DNA of 64,000 bases from Mucilaginibacter sp. Lineage in GTDB: Bacteria; Bacteroidota; Bacteroidia; Sphingobacteriales; Sphingobacteriaceae. The stretch spans positions 1 through 64,000 of the forward strand of contig JARLHA010000061.1 in NCBI GenBank assembly GCA_031292485.1, written 5' to 3'. The notes beneath the pieces are model-generated. The model did no database searches. It worked only from the letters and a program-made list of their open reading frames with translations, and was not told the origin of the DNA. Numbering within the stretch: the first letter of the stretch is position 1; every line of letters starts with the position of its first letter. Shown here piece by piece: positions 45,426-54,186 of the stretch. Made by a program: the position numbers and the translations under genes.

Positions 45426-47741
45426 ATGATTTGGAAGAAGATTGCTGATATTATCTTAAAGAACCGACTGCTTATACTGATCCTGATCGCAGTTTCCAGC
45501 ATTTTTATGGGTTACGAAGCCAGCAAAGTCCGCATCACTTTCAACGGCGGCAAAGTTTTACCGGTGACGGATTCGGCATACATCAGGTACACCGAGTTTA
45601 AAAAACTTTTCGGGCAGGACGCCAGCACCATGGTGATCGGCTTTAAATCGCCTGATATATTCAAAAAAGATGTCTTTAACGATTGGTACCAGGCGGGTGA
45701 GCACATACAGCACATTAAAGGTATTAAAGCAGTTATTTCGATGGCTAATTTATTTAACCTCGAAAAAGACACCCTTAACCACCGTTTTATTATAAACCCC
45801 CTGGTTACTCATACGCTAACCACAGACCGGGCGGTTGACAGCGTTAAAAATCAATTGCTATCCCTGCCTTTTTATAAAGGACTTATTTTAAGCGAAAACA
45901 ACCAGGCCACGTTGATGGCTATCACTTTTGAGGGCAAAATTTTAAATACGCCGGCCCGGGTGCCAATCATTGATACGATCCTTAAAATTGGCAAAAACTT
46001 CGGGCAAAAGCACCAGATCGAAATGCACTACTCCGGGCTGCCGCTTATCCGCACTATTTCAAGCGATTTGATGGAGAATGAGTTCACCCTGTTTTTAGGG
46101 CTATCATTATTGATCACTACCATCATTTTCTTCCTTATTTTCCGCTCAAGATACCCGGTTATTTTCCCGGTAATTGTGGTATTGCTGGGGGTAACGTGGG
46201 CACTGGGAATCCTTGTTCTGGCGCATTACGAGATCACGATACTTACCGGTTTAATACCTGCCTTAATGGTAATTATCGGCGTACCAAACAGTATTATCAT
46301 TCTTAACAAATACTACTACGAGTTTAGCCATAATGGCGATAAGTTAAAATCACTGAATATTGTTATTGAAAAAGTAGGGATAACTACTTTTATTGCTAAC
46401 GTTACAACTGCGATAGGATTTGGCGTATTATATTTTACCAACAGCGAATTATTAACCCAGTTTGGCCTGGTAGCGGCATTAAGCATAATGGCTACTTTTG
46501 CCCTGTGTATTGTTTTGATACCTATTATATTCAGTTTTTTACCCGACCCCAAACAAAAACTTACTAAGATTAAAGATCGCAGGGTTATGCAAACCGTGTT
46601 AATCAGCCTTGATAAACTGGTACATTCCCATCGTAAAGCAATTTATGCAACTACCCTGGTAATGGTGGCCATTTGTTTTTATGGTATGTTCAGGATCAAC
46701 GTAAACAGTTACGTGGTTGACGATCTGCCTAAAAAAAGCAATACTTTGAGTGACCTTAAATTTTTCGAATCGAACTTTAAAGGCGTTTTACCACTTGAGG
46801 TAAGCATCGATACCAAACGTAAAAACGGGGTAATGAATGATGCCACCATCAGGAAGGTTGAAAAGCTCGAGAACCTGATCTCCTCCTACCCTGAATTCAG
46901 CCGTTCTTTATCATTGATACAGGGCCTCAAATTTTCAACGCAAGCATTTTATGGAGGAAGCCCTGCTTATTACCGCCTGCCGCAGGGTTTTGAAGATGGC
47001 TTTATCCTGAGTTATGCCAGTCACTCGGGCAAAAAAAATAACGTTTTACGCAATTATCTGGATAGTAACAAGCAGTTTACAAGGGCAAGTTTTGAAATGG
47101 TTGACGTGGGGTCAAACCGGATGAATAAGGTAATAGCCAATTTGCAGCCCCGTATCGATTCCATATTCAACCCTAAAAAATACCATGTAGAACTTACCGG
47201 GTCGAGCATAATTTTTATAAAGGGGGCTAATTATATGGTAAAAAACCTTTACCAGAGCCTTGCCTTGGCCATTTTATTAATTGCCGGCGTTATGTGGATC
47301 TTGTTCAGAGGGTTGAAAATGATCGCTATATCGCTGCTGCCCAATCTTATCCCGCTGATCATAACAGCGGGCATCATGGGCTTTTTTGGCATCCCGTTAA
47401 AACCGTCTACTATACTTATTTTTAGCATAGCCATGGGGATCTCATCCGACCAAACCATCTACTTTATTACGCGTTACCGGCAGGAATTACGTTATACCCA
47501 AAAGGGTATTTCAAGGATCGTTTCCGATACCATCCGCGAAACCGGGATCAGCATGATCTATGTAGCCATTGTACTATTTTTCGGGTTTGGCATATTTGCC
47601 TTTTCAACTTTTGGCAGCGTTAGTGCACTGGGCATTTTACTGTCAGTTACTTTACTGGTTGCGATGATAAGTAACCTTACCCTTCTCCCTGCATTTCTGC
47701 TAAGTTTGGAACACCGGGAAAAGAAGAAAGTAAAAGGTTGA
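45426..47741 (+). CDS. MMPL/RND-superfamily exporter
   Basis: This 771-aa protein has a duplicated layout: helix 1 (~15-33), a periplasmic loop, a bundle of five helices (~210-370), then a second helix (~405-425), loop and bundle (~600-760). The second bundle contains SIAMGISSDQTIYFITRYRQE and the first VIIGVPNSIIILNKYYYE, in the positions of the RND charge-relay helices, where only the second keeps an acidic residue. It fits the MMPL/HpnN-like lipid-exporter branch rather than drug RND pumps. It is divergent from dgkA-recO; no adaptor or TolC gene is adjacent, so it may act alone on lipids. Confidence 0.88.
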   Translation: MIWKKIADIILKNRLLILILIAVSSIFMGYEASKVRITFNGGKVLPVTDSAYIRYTEFKKLFGQDASTMVIGFKSPDIFKKDVFNDWYQAGEHIQHIKGIKAVISMANLFNLEKDTLNHRFIINPLVTHTLTTDRAVDSVKNQLLSLPFYKGLILSENNQATLMAITFEGKILNTPARVPIIDTILKIGKNFGQKHQIEMHYSGLPLIRTISSDLMENEFTLFLGLSLLITTIIFFLIFRSRYPVIFPVIVVLLGVTWALGILVLAHYEITILTGLIPALMVIIGVPNSIIILNKYYYEFSHNGDKLKSLNIVIEKVGITTFIANVTTAIGFGVLYFTNSELLTQFGLVAALSIMATFALCIVLIPIIFSFLPDPKQKLTKIKDRRVMQTVLISLDKLVHSHRKAIYATTLVMVAICFYGMFRINVNSYVVDDLPKKSNTLSDLKFFESNFKGVLPLEVSIDTKRKNGVMNDATIRKVEKLENLISSYPEFSRSLSLIQGLKFSTQAFYGGSPAYYRLPQGFEDGFILSYASHSGKKNNVLRNYLDSNKQFTRASFEMVDVGSNRMNKVIANLQPRIDSIFNPKKYHVELTGSSIIFIKGANYMVKNLYQSLALAILLIAGVMWILFRGLKMIAISLLPNLIPLIITAGIMGFFGIPLKPSTILIFSIAMGISSDQTIYFITRYRQELRYTQKGISRIVSDTIRETGISMIYVAIVLFFGFGIFAFSTFGSVSALGILLSVTLLVAMISNLTLLPAFLLSLEHREKKKVKG

Positions 47742-48024
47742 TTCAGATGATCTGGTGTCGTGTCAACCATAAATTGACCTGGCGTCAATCTGCAAGTTCA
47801 TTGAACGCAAAAAAGCACAAAAAGGGTTTACAAAAGGTTTACACTTTTCAGGGTTCACATTTTATAAATATCTGATAATAAGTCATTTATATGGTTATTC
47901 ATTAAAACAGGGTTTACACTATTTTACATAACATCCTCCGGGTATTTTTAAGCTGTTCTGATAAAGCCTGAACGGCAATTTATTAATGACATGACACTAG
48001 TGATTGGGTTGATTATTTAAAAAC
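47742..48024. other. 283-bp intergenic region with GGTTTACA repeats
   Basis: Between the MMPL gene and the SDR gene, four close copies of the octamer GGTTTACA occur (near 47825, 47836, 47851 with one mismatch, and 47911). No gene, tRNA or good promoter is seen. Confidence 0.4.
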
Positions 48025-48801
48025 ATGGATTTAAAACTTAACAATAAAGTAGCCATCGTATTAGCTGCCTCAAAAGGACTGGGCAAAGCCATTGCCACTG
48101 CATTGTCTGCCGAAGGAGTAAAAATAATCATCGGGTCGCGCGATGCGGAAGAATTAGCACGAACTGCGAAAGAAATATCCGCCATAACGGGCAGGGAGGT
48201 AACCGCCATAGCAGTTGATGTTGGCGATAGTGCCCGTGTTACCGATTTTATTGAAAAAGTAGCGGCGGCCTATGGGAAAATAGATATCCTGGTAAACAAC
48301 AGTGGCGGGCCGCCATTTGATAGATTTGAAAATTTTGATGATGAAGCCTGGCAGCAGGCTTTTAACCTTACCCTGCTAAGCTTTGCCCGCACCAGTCGGC
48401 TGGTGTTACCTCATATGCAAAAAACAGGCAGCGGCCGCATCATCAATATTATCAGCGGTTCGGTAAAATCAGTGCTGGCAAATTCAGTATTATCAACAAG
48501 TATGCGGATGGGCGTTGTTGGGATGGCCAAATTAATGGCCGATGAATTGGGGCCGTATAATATTACGGTAAACAATGTAGCCCCCGGGATGATCCTTACC
48601 GACCGGCTGAAACATACGCTGCCAAAAGACGCAGACCCCGAACTCGCCTTAAAGGAAAGAGCCAAAAATATCCCGCTCGGCCGCATAGGTAAACCTGAAG
48701 AACTGGCCGCGCTGGTAACCTTTTTGGCTTCAGAACAGGCGGCTTATATCAGCGGTACCACCATACAGGTTGATGGAGGCGCAAACAGATCAATTTTGTA
48801 A
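48025..48801 (+). CDS. Atypical short-chain dehydrogenase/reductase
   Basis: This 258-aa Rossmann protein has the SDR fold markers: NNSGGPP after strand 4, SGSVKSV on the catalytic strand, GPYNITVNNVAPGMI, and the C-terminal SGTTIQVDGG. Two classical features are altered: the cofactor loop reads AASKGLGKAIA instead of TGxxxGxG, and the YxxxK tyrosine is replaced (SMRMGVVGMAK, Lys kept). A known SDR branch annotated '3-oxoacyl-ACP reductase-like' shares this pattern, so this is not a sequencing error. Substrate and even oxidoreductase activity are uncertain. It converges with the dioxygenase gene, stops 4 bp apart. Confidence 0.88.
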   Translation: MDLKLNNKVAIVLAASKGLGKAIATALSAEGVKIIIGSRDAEELARTAKEISAITGREVTAIAVDVGDSARVTDFIEKVAAAYGKIDILVNNSGGPPFDRFENFDDEAWQQAFNLTLLSFARTSRLVLPHMQKTGSGRIINIISGSVKSVLANSVLSTSMRMGVVGMAKLMADELGPYNITVNNVAPGMILTDRLKHTLPKDADPELALKERAKNIPLGRIGKPEELAALVTFLASEQAAYISGTTIQVDGGANRSIL

Positions 48802-48805
48802 CCTC

Positions 48806-49627
48806 TTACAACAATTTCGGGTTCAATTCTGAATCTATCAATTCACCAACTGGCTTACCCATAAGCCATTTGTGGTGGTCATTTTTTTGCCAATTGTTTT
48901 TATAGGGCGTAATCCTTGCACCATCGGCCACATAAATAATAGTCATCACTTCGCGCATTTTGCTGGAGTTATTGCCGTTGGCGTGATGTATGGTAAAGCC
49001 TCTGTGCCAGGTGGCATCACCGGCATTCATGGTTTTTGCCCTGCTGATCGGAAAATGATGATCTTTTACATAATTGTCAAAAGCATCATCCGATTCATCG
49101 GAAATCTCGTAATTAAATATAGATCCTTCTTTGTACGAACCGGAAGCAAATGTCAGCATCCCCATCTCGATATCAATATCAACCAGCGGCATCCACATGG
49201 TAATGGTATTATTGGTATCAATAGGCCAGTAGTATTGATCCTGGTGCCATGGCGTAGGGCCGCCACCTGCCTCTTTAAACAGGGCCTGGTCGTGATAAAG
49301 CCTCACATTCTCCACCCCCATTAAATCGGCAGCAATTTTCGCCATACGTTTGCCCAGCACAAATTTTTTCGCGTCTTCATCGTTTCGCCATAAATTCATG
49401 ATCTGCAAAAAAGCCTTGCCGTAAGTGTCACGATCCTGCAGTTTGCGTGTTTCGGTATTGTACTTTTCAGCTGCGCCAACTATTACAGGACGATAGCCTG
49501 CAATTTCCTCTTTACTCAAAACTTGTTTAACCAGGGTGTGGCCTTTTTCCTGAAACTCCCGGATGTTTTCTACCGGTAATTCTTTAAAATCATCCAATAA
49601 TGGCAAATCGGCAGGCTGTTTATTCAT
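48806..49627 (-). CDS. Phytanoyl-CoA dioxygenase-family enzyme
   Basis: This protein is 273 aa from the ATG at 49627 (a TTG seven codons upstream is in frame). It is a double-stranded beta-helix Fe(II)/2-oxoglutarate oxygenase: the first iron ligands HxD are in PWHQDQYYW (~126-128) and the distal His is in TWHRGFTIHHANG (~205-215), followed by an Arg for 2-oxoglutarate (KMREVMTIIY). Family members hydroxylate small molecules or lipids. It is divergent from the AraC gene with 124 bp between starts, suggesting that AraC controls it. The substrate is unknown. Confidence 0.9.
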   Translation of the reverse strand: MNKQPADLPLLDDFKELPVENIREFQEKGHTLVKQVLSKEEIAGYRPVIVGAAEKYNTETRKLQDRDTYGKAFLQIMNLWRNDEDAKKFVLGKRMAKIAADLMGVENVRLYHDQALFKEAGGGPTPWHQDQYYWPIDTNNTITMWMPLVDIDIEMGMLTFASGSYKEGSIFNYEISDESDDAFDNYVKDHHFPISRAKTMNAGDATWHRGFTIHHANGNNSSKMREVMTIIYVADGARITPYKNNWQKNDHHKWLMGKPVGELIDSELNPKLL

Positions 49628-49751
49628 TTTGCTTTTCGTTATACCCAAAGTAAGTTACACTTTGAAATAAAAAAAATAAGGAAAATGGTATAATTATGGA
49701 TTATTTTATCCTTAAATTTACGATAACAAATTTAATTTGTTAAAATAAACC

Positions 49752-50642
49752 ATGATCAAGGCTTCTTTTGAGATCATACAACCTGCCAATGGCCAGTCAT
49801 TTTTATTCAGAAAATTTGACAGGTCGGCATTTGAAGCGCCTTATCATTTTCACCCTGAGTACGAACTTACCTATATTACAGAAGGCGCCGGCAAGCGTTA
49901 TGTTGGAAGTCATATGGGCGATTTTGTTGCGGGCGACCTGGTATTACTTGGCCCTAACCTGCCGCATTGCTGGAAACTCGAACAAGGAGATCAGTCGCCG
50001 GCGGGAGCTATAGTGATACAATTCGATGGCGCTTTTTTGGGCAATGATTTTTTTGATAAAAACGAGTTACAACATATCAAAAGGCTTTTTCAAAAAAGCG
50101 GCAGCGGCATCTGTTTTAAATCAGTAACCCAAACTGCGGTTGATAAAAACCTGCAAGTACTGAGTAAAGAAAAAAACAACTTCAGGATGCTGATTGGGCT
50201 GCTGGAAATTTTACAAAAACTGGCATCAACCAATGATTATGTTTTGCTGGACCAAAACATGGTAATTGCTGAACGCACGCTGGCCGAACAGGAACGAATA
50301 AACCCGGTTTACGCCTACCTGGTTGAAAATTTCAGGAACCAGGTTTCGTTGGACACCGCCGCAGGCATTGCCAACATGACCACGAATGCCTTTTGTAAAT
50401 ATTTTAAGAAAATCACCCGTAAAACCTTTATGGAAACCATTATTGAGTACCGCCTCAATTATGCTATCCAGCAACTGGTGCAAACCGATAAGCCTATATC
50501 GGAGATTTCTTTTGAAAGCGGATTTGGCGATGTATCACATTTTTACAAAACATTCAAACAAAAAATGCATATCAGCCCGCTAAATTATCGCAAAAAGTTT
50601 TTGCAAAGTTTGGAGGATGAGGCCATAATTGGGGTTGCGTAG
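49752..50642 (+). CDS. AraC-family transcription regulator with cupin sensor
   Basis: This 296-aa protein has an N-terminal cupin ligand-binding domain (~20-100; YHFHPEYELTYITEGAGKRYVG, GDLVLLGPNLPHCW) and a C-terminal AraC double helix-turn-helix (~190-285; VSLDTAAGIANMTTNAFCKYFKKITRKTF, pieces 'ISEISFESGFGDVSHFYKTFK' and 'SPLNYRK' mark the second HTH). Such regulators commonly bind sugars or sugar derivatives and activate a divergent or adjacent operon, here probably the phytanoyl-CoA dioxygenase-like gene and perhaps the GH13 enzyme, whose stop lies 45 bp downstream on the opposite strand. Confidence 0.93.
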   Translation: MIKASFEIIQPANGQSFLFRKFDRSAFEAPYHFHPEYELTYITEGAGKRYVGSHMGDFVAGDLVLLGPNLPHCWKLEQGDQSPAGAIVIQFDGAFLGNDFFDKNELQHIKRLFQKSGSGICFKSVTQTAVDKNLQVLSKEKNNFRMLIGLLEILQKLASTNDYVLLDQNMVIAERTLAEQERINPVYAYLVENFRNQVSLDTAAGIANMTTNAFCKYFKKITRKTFMETIIEYRLNYAIQQLVQTDKPISEISFESGFGDVSHFYKTFKQKMHISPLNYRKKFLQSLEDEAIIGVA

Positions 50643-50687
50643 GATATTTTGAACCTTAAATAAGTTGTATCGGGTATCGAGTGCAAA

Positions 50688-52271
50688 TTAGTCAATCCCA
50701 ATCACCTCAATTCCAAAAGCAGGCATTGTTATTCCAATATCTTTATTTACCAGGGCGGGTTTACTATCCCCGTATAACACTTTAAATGTAGTGGCTTTGA
50801 AAGCGACCGCAACCGAAACCGTTTCAGGTTTATCCGAAAGGTTTACTGCCACAACAATTTTTTTATTCCCTGCATATCGCATAAAAGTAAAAACATCATC
50901 TTTATTGTTTTTAAGGGTTTTGTAAGCGCCTTTTGATATTACCGGGTTCGTTTTCCGGATCGCTATCATTTTGCGATAAAAATTCCATAGCGAGTTAGGA
51001 TCGTCTTGTTGTTCTTCAAGTGAAACACCATCGTTAGGTACATCATTATTAAAAGTATTGCGCCAGGGTCCCTTTACCTTGTACCAATAGGCCATTCCTT
51101 TTCCCTGGTCGCTTTTGTACCACTCAAAAGCCGAACGGTTGGGGATATCATTAGCATCAGTTGGGCCGAGTGCTGCATTGGTACCGCTCATGCCTAATTC
51201 CTGCCCGTAATAGATGGATGGCACACCACCCAGCAACAGGTTTAATGCAGCCCCGATCTTTAAGTGCCCGACATCGCCTTTTACGCCATAACTAAATCGT
51301 GGGGTATCGTGGTTCTCAATAAATACAACCTGCTGTTTATTTGCCGGGGTAAGCATAAAAGTTGAATCGGCAGCCGCTGCGATCTGGTCTTTTTTAAAAG
51401 TCCTGATAGCAAACGCTAACCGAAAAGCGAATACACGATCTACACCGCCATTGGCAAAATAATCCTGCCCTATCGCCCCCCAATTGGCCTGTTCAGCTAT
51501 TATTTTCAACTTCGGATTAACTTTCCGTAATCTGCCTGATAAAGGCCGCCAAAACCGGGCAAACAAATCAGGAAGTTTATTGTCCAGGTTATCCATCATA
51601 TGGTCAAGGCGGAAACCATCCACACCGTCATCAAATTTTCCATCACCATTAGGGTCCTCCCAAAACTTAAACAGCTGGTAGTTATATTCAAATACTTTGG
51701 GGCTGTACAAATTCACGGTTGTTATTTTGCGGTAAACACTATCGTATCCTAACAGGCCCTTCAGGTTATATATAATGCCTGAGGGGGCCGTGTGGGCTTT
51801 ATCATCATATAAAATATAATCGCTATATGGCGATTTGAGATTGTTTACACCATCTTTCCACCAGGTGTGGTCTTCAGTAATGTACTGGGTTTCCATGTCC
51901 ATGTAAAACTTCATCCCGCGCCGGTGCAGCTCTTTTATCAGTAATAGATAATCGTGCATTGAACCGTAGGCAGGATCGATCTTTTTGAAATCCGATGCAA
52001 AATAATTATGATAAAATACCGATTCGTATAATGGCGTAAGCAAAATTGCGGTCACCCCAAGGCGCTGCAGGTAATCCAGTTTCAGGCGGATTCCGTTCAG
52101 GTCGCCCTGCATATCTCCATTACTGTCGTAAAAACTACGCTGAAATATATGATAAATAATCTCCTCTTGTTTATGATCAGGTGTTTTAGCCTTAGATGTT
52201 ATTTTTGCAATTACCGTTGAAAAACTAAGCGACAGAAACAAAAACACAAATAACGTGGTCGTTGGCCTCAT
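50688..52271 (-). CDS. GH13 alpha-amylase-family glycoside hydrolase
   Basis: This 527-aa protein has a signal peptide (LFLSLSFSTVIA) and a (beta/alpha)8 amylase domain. The catalytic triad is visible: nucleophile Asp in DGFRLDHMMD (~223), acid/base Glu in IIAEQANWG (~256) and transition-state Asp in IENHDTPRF (~318). A C-terminal beta domain (~440-527) completes it. DPNGDGKFDDGVDG forms a Ca-binding-like loop. It is likely periplasmic or on the surface, acting on alpha-glucans. A minus-strand TTTT-N19-TACTTTGG pair upstream (-7 about 52296-52303) may be its promoter. It is stand-alone, not part of a visible Sus starch locus. Confidence 0.93.
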   Translation of the reverse strand: MRPTTTLFVFLFLSLSFSTVIAKITSKAKTPDHKQEEIIYHIFQRSFYDSNGDMQGDLNGIRLKLDYLQRLGVTAILLTPLYESVFYHNYFASDFKKIDPAYGSMHDYLLLIKELHRRGMKFYMDMETQYITEDHTWWKDGVNNLKSPYSDYILYDDKAHTAPSGIIYNLKGLLGYDSVYRKITTVNLYSPKVFEYNYQLFKFWEDPNGDGKFDDGVDGFRLDHMMDNLDNKLPDLFARFWRPLSGRLRKVNPKLKIIAEQANWGAIGQDYFANGGVDRVFAFRLAFAIRTFKKDQIAAAADSTFMLTPANKQQVVFIENHDTPRFSYGVKGDVGHLKIGAALNLLLGGVPSIYYGQELGMSGTNAALGPTDANDIPNRSAFEWYKSDQGKGMAYWYKVKGPWRNTFNNDVPNDGVSLEEQQDDPNSLWNFYRKMIAIRKTNPVISKGAYKTLKNNKDDVFTFMRYAGNKKIVVAVNLSDKPETVSVAVAFKATTFKVLYGDSKPALVNKDIGITMPAFGIEVIGID

Positions 52272-52775
52272 AAAGTGGGGTTGATTTATAAACCAAAGTA
52301 ACTTAACCGTTCAGGATAAAAAAATGTTAATCTTAATTTAAATATGGCGCATTTTATCTCACGGTAAACATGATTTAAATTATACAGATAAAGGTAAATT
52401 TATTGGGTGAAGTTAATATACCCCAATATTTTGCCAATATTTCCGTGATAAAAATTGATAGGAATTTGTTACTTCGCAGGATTTTTGTTTTGCACTTATA
52501 CGTTTCAAAACAATTCGGCGTATGACCATAAGAAAGAACGTTATTTCATTGACTTTTAAGACCCTATTCCACCCATTCAGAAACACCTACACTCAAGACG
52601 GCCAAACGCCTGAATATTCCGTTTACCTATGTTTTTTGGGATTAACTGACCGGGTGGTTCCGTTCAAACCAAACCAAATCACAAAATAGAAAAAAGATAT
52701 CATAAATATTTACAGGATCAGTAGCAGCCGGAAAACCTTTGTTGAATTTCTATAGGGCAAAGCGGGAAAGAGAAC
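52272..52775. other. 504-bp intergenic region with one possible small frame
   Basis: This region lies between the divergent GH13 and esterase genes. It contains a 55-codon plus-strand frame (52522-52689, starting MTIRKNVISLTFKT) that matches nothing recognised. The GH13 promoter must be at the left end. No repeat or RNA gene is seen. Confidence 0.4.
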
Positions 52776-53594
52776 GTGTTAGAAAAATTAATTATGCCAT
52801 CATTTAAAACTTTAGAAATATCCAACCCCAACTTCGAAAATAATAACTTACGGTTTATAACAGTAAAAACACCCAATCTCAAGGGGCGTGGCGATATCTG
52901 TGTTTATGTTCCACCCGGAGCAAGTACTGTTGAAACTTTACCAATAGTTATATTGCTGCACGGTGTACATGGCAGTGCCTGGAGTTGGGCCTACTGCGCG
53001 GGAATACATTTAAAGGCTAATGAGATGATCAAAAACGGAGAACTGCCGCCCATGATTATTGCCATGCCCTCAGACGGGCTTTGGGGCGACGGGTCGGCAT
53101 TTTTACCTTTAAATGGTTACAATTTTGAAAAGTGGATAGCAGAGGATGTACCGGAGGCTTTGCGTGAATGTATTAACGGTGCAAAGATGAGTTCGCCGCT
53201 TTTTATTTCCGGATTATCAATGGGTGGTTTTGGGGCTCTACGGATTGGGGCAAAATACGGCAGGCAATTCAGGGCTATATCAGGCCATTCGTCTATTACA
53301 AGCTTACCCCAGATAAAGTTCTTCGCCGGGGAGCCGTTAAAAAGCTATGCCCAGGATGACACAATTGACGAAGATATATTTGAAACTTTTTTACATTACC
53401 GGGAGCAACTCCCGCCGCTGCGTTTTGATTGCGGCACAGATGACCTGTTAATTAATTATAACCGGATCCTCCACAAAAAGATGGAAAAAGAAGGAATGCC
53501 CCATCATTTTGAAGAAAACGCCGGAGGGCACGAATGGACCTACTGGTCAAAACACATCATATCGTCGTTGAAATTTTTTGCCGCAAACCTGTAA
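52776..53594 (+). CDS. Alpha/beta-hydrolase esterase (esterase D-like)
   Basis: This protein is 272 aa from a GTG at 52776, or 266 aa from the ATG at 52794 (MPSFKTLE); the GTG has the better purine-rich stretch (GGGAAAGAGA) before it. The putative-esterase fold has IVILLHGVHGSAWSW (oxyanion side), nucleophile Ser in ISGLSMGGFGALR (~150), acid Asp in FDCGTDDLLINYN and catalytic His in AGGHEWTYW (~255). It resembles tributyrin esterase/S-formylglutathione hydrolase-like proteins. There is no signal peptide, so it is cytoplasmic. It is stand-alone; the natural ester is unknown. Confidence 0.9.
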   Translation: MLEKLIMPSFKTLEISNPNFENNNLRFITVKTPNLKGRGDICVYVPPGASTVETLPIVILLHGVHGSAWSWAYCAGIHLKANEMIKNGELPPMIIAMPSDGLWGDGSAFLPLNGYNFEKWIAEDVPEALRECINGAKMSSPLFISGLSMGGFGALRIGAKYGRQFRAISGHSSITSLPQIKFFAGEPLKSYAQDDTIDEDIFETFLHYREQLPPLRFDCGTDDLLINYNRILHKKMEKEGMPHHFEENAGGHEWTYWSKHIISSLKFFAANL

Positions 53595-53650
53595 TTATTT
53601 CGGCGCCAAAAGGATGAGCATAATAATTCGTCTTTAAACCTCGTTACAGC

Positions 53651-53764
53651 TTATGGAATATGTGGTATAATCATTATAATGATCATTAAAGCCAATAATA
53701 TAGAAAGCAACACTAAAGTAGTCACATACTTCTTAGTTTTGATTTTTTTATTCCGTTTGTCCAT
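53651..53764 (-). CDS. Possible small single-pass membrane protein
   Basis: A 37-codon frame from the ATG at 53764 (or ~51 codons from a TTG at 53806) encodes a very basic N-terminus (MDKRNKKIKTKKY) followed by a strong membrane helix (TLVLLSILLALMIIIMIIP). The charge pattern predicts N-in topology. It is not recognised; the helix plus positive-inside signal is better than chance for so short a frame, but there is no ribosome-binding site or homology to prove expression. Confidence 0.35.
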   Translation of the reverse strand: MDKRNKKIKTKKYVTTLVLLSILLALMIIIMIIPHIP

Positions 53765-53937
53765 GTCAATTTCAGCTTTAATCTCTCTTACGTTCTGAAT
53801 TGGCAATTCATTACAACGGCGTTAATGTTTTTTTAACAATATTTTGGCCGAAGCGCCAAACCTGAAATTTGAACGATAATTAATTTAACCAGAAAAAAAT
53901 TATCATAAAATCGTCACTTTTTTTTCTTTTATAAAAC

Positions 53938-54044
53938 TTATAGGGGCTTTTATGCGTTATGTATCCTATAAATGCGTCCCGCATTTATAATTGTGATAAG
54001 GTTTAGGTTGAAAGCCCCCAAGCAGCGAGTGTAAGGGGGCTTTT
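53938..54044 (+). promoter_or_regulatory. Attenuator-like structured leader before the GreA-like gene
   Basis: GGGGCTTT at 53943-53950 can pair with AAAGCCCC at 54011-54018, the same bases that form the left arm of the terminator at 54011-54043, so the two pairings exclude each other. In between lies a perfect 10-bp hairpin (TATAAATGCG at 53967-53976, loop TCC, CGCATTTATA at 53980-53989), and TTATAGG (53938-53944) can pair with CCTATAA (53965-53971). The layout resembles an anti-terminator/terminator switch, but it could also be a small RNA ending at the terminator. No clear promoter was found upstream. Confidence 0.45.
54011..54044 (+). terminator. Intrinsic terminator
   Basis: A 9-bp GC-rich stem (AAAGCCCCC at 54011-54019 with GGGGGCTTT at 54035-54043) encloses a 15-nt loop and is followed by TTATTT. 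It lies 416 bp after the esterase stop, so it more likely ends a leader or small RNA than the esterase message. Confidence 0.75.
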
Positions 54045-54060
54045 ATTTGATTAAAGGTTA

Positions 54061-54174
54061 GAGACTGGAGATTAGAGATTAGTTTTGAGATCTGAATAAC
54101 CCGAAGTAATTCTAACTGCCAGCACCGCAATTTTCCAACATCTGATCACTAATCTCCAATCACTAATCTCTATC
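54061..54174. repeat. Inverted GAGATTAG repeat pair
   Basis: The left arm has two copies of GAGATTAG (54069-54082, within TGGAGATTAGAGATTAG). The right arm (54150-54171) has two copies of the complement CTAATCTC. The longest paired core is TGGAGATTAG with CTAATCTCCA. The right arm ends 13 bp before the GreA-like start codon. Confidence 0.6.
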
Positions 54175-54186
54175 TTAGTCCCATCC

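Larger units (their letters stand above)
53595..54186. other. 592-bp intergenic region with structured elements
   Basis: This stretch between the esterase and the GreA-like gene carries, in order: a possible small membrane-protein gene (53651-53764, minus), a TTTGGC/GCCAAA hairpin (53843-53860), a nested hairpin block ending in an intrinsic terminator (53938-54044), and a GAGATTAG inverted-repeat pair (54061-54174). These are listed separately. Confidence 0.6.

Noticed and set aside
47820..47930. GGTTTACA octamers as a CRISPR array or plasmid iterons
   Set aside because: Irregular spacing, only four imperfect copies, no cas or rep gene nearby.
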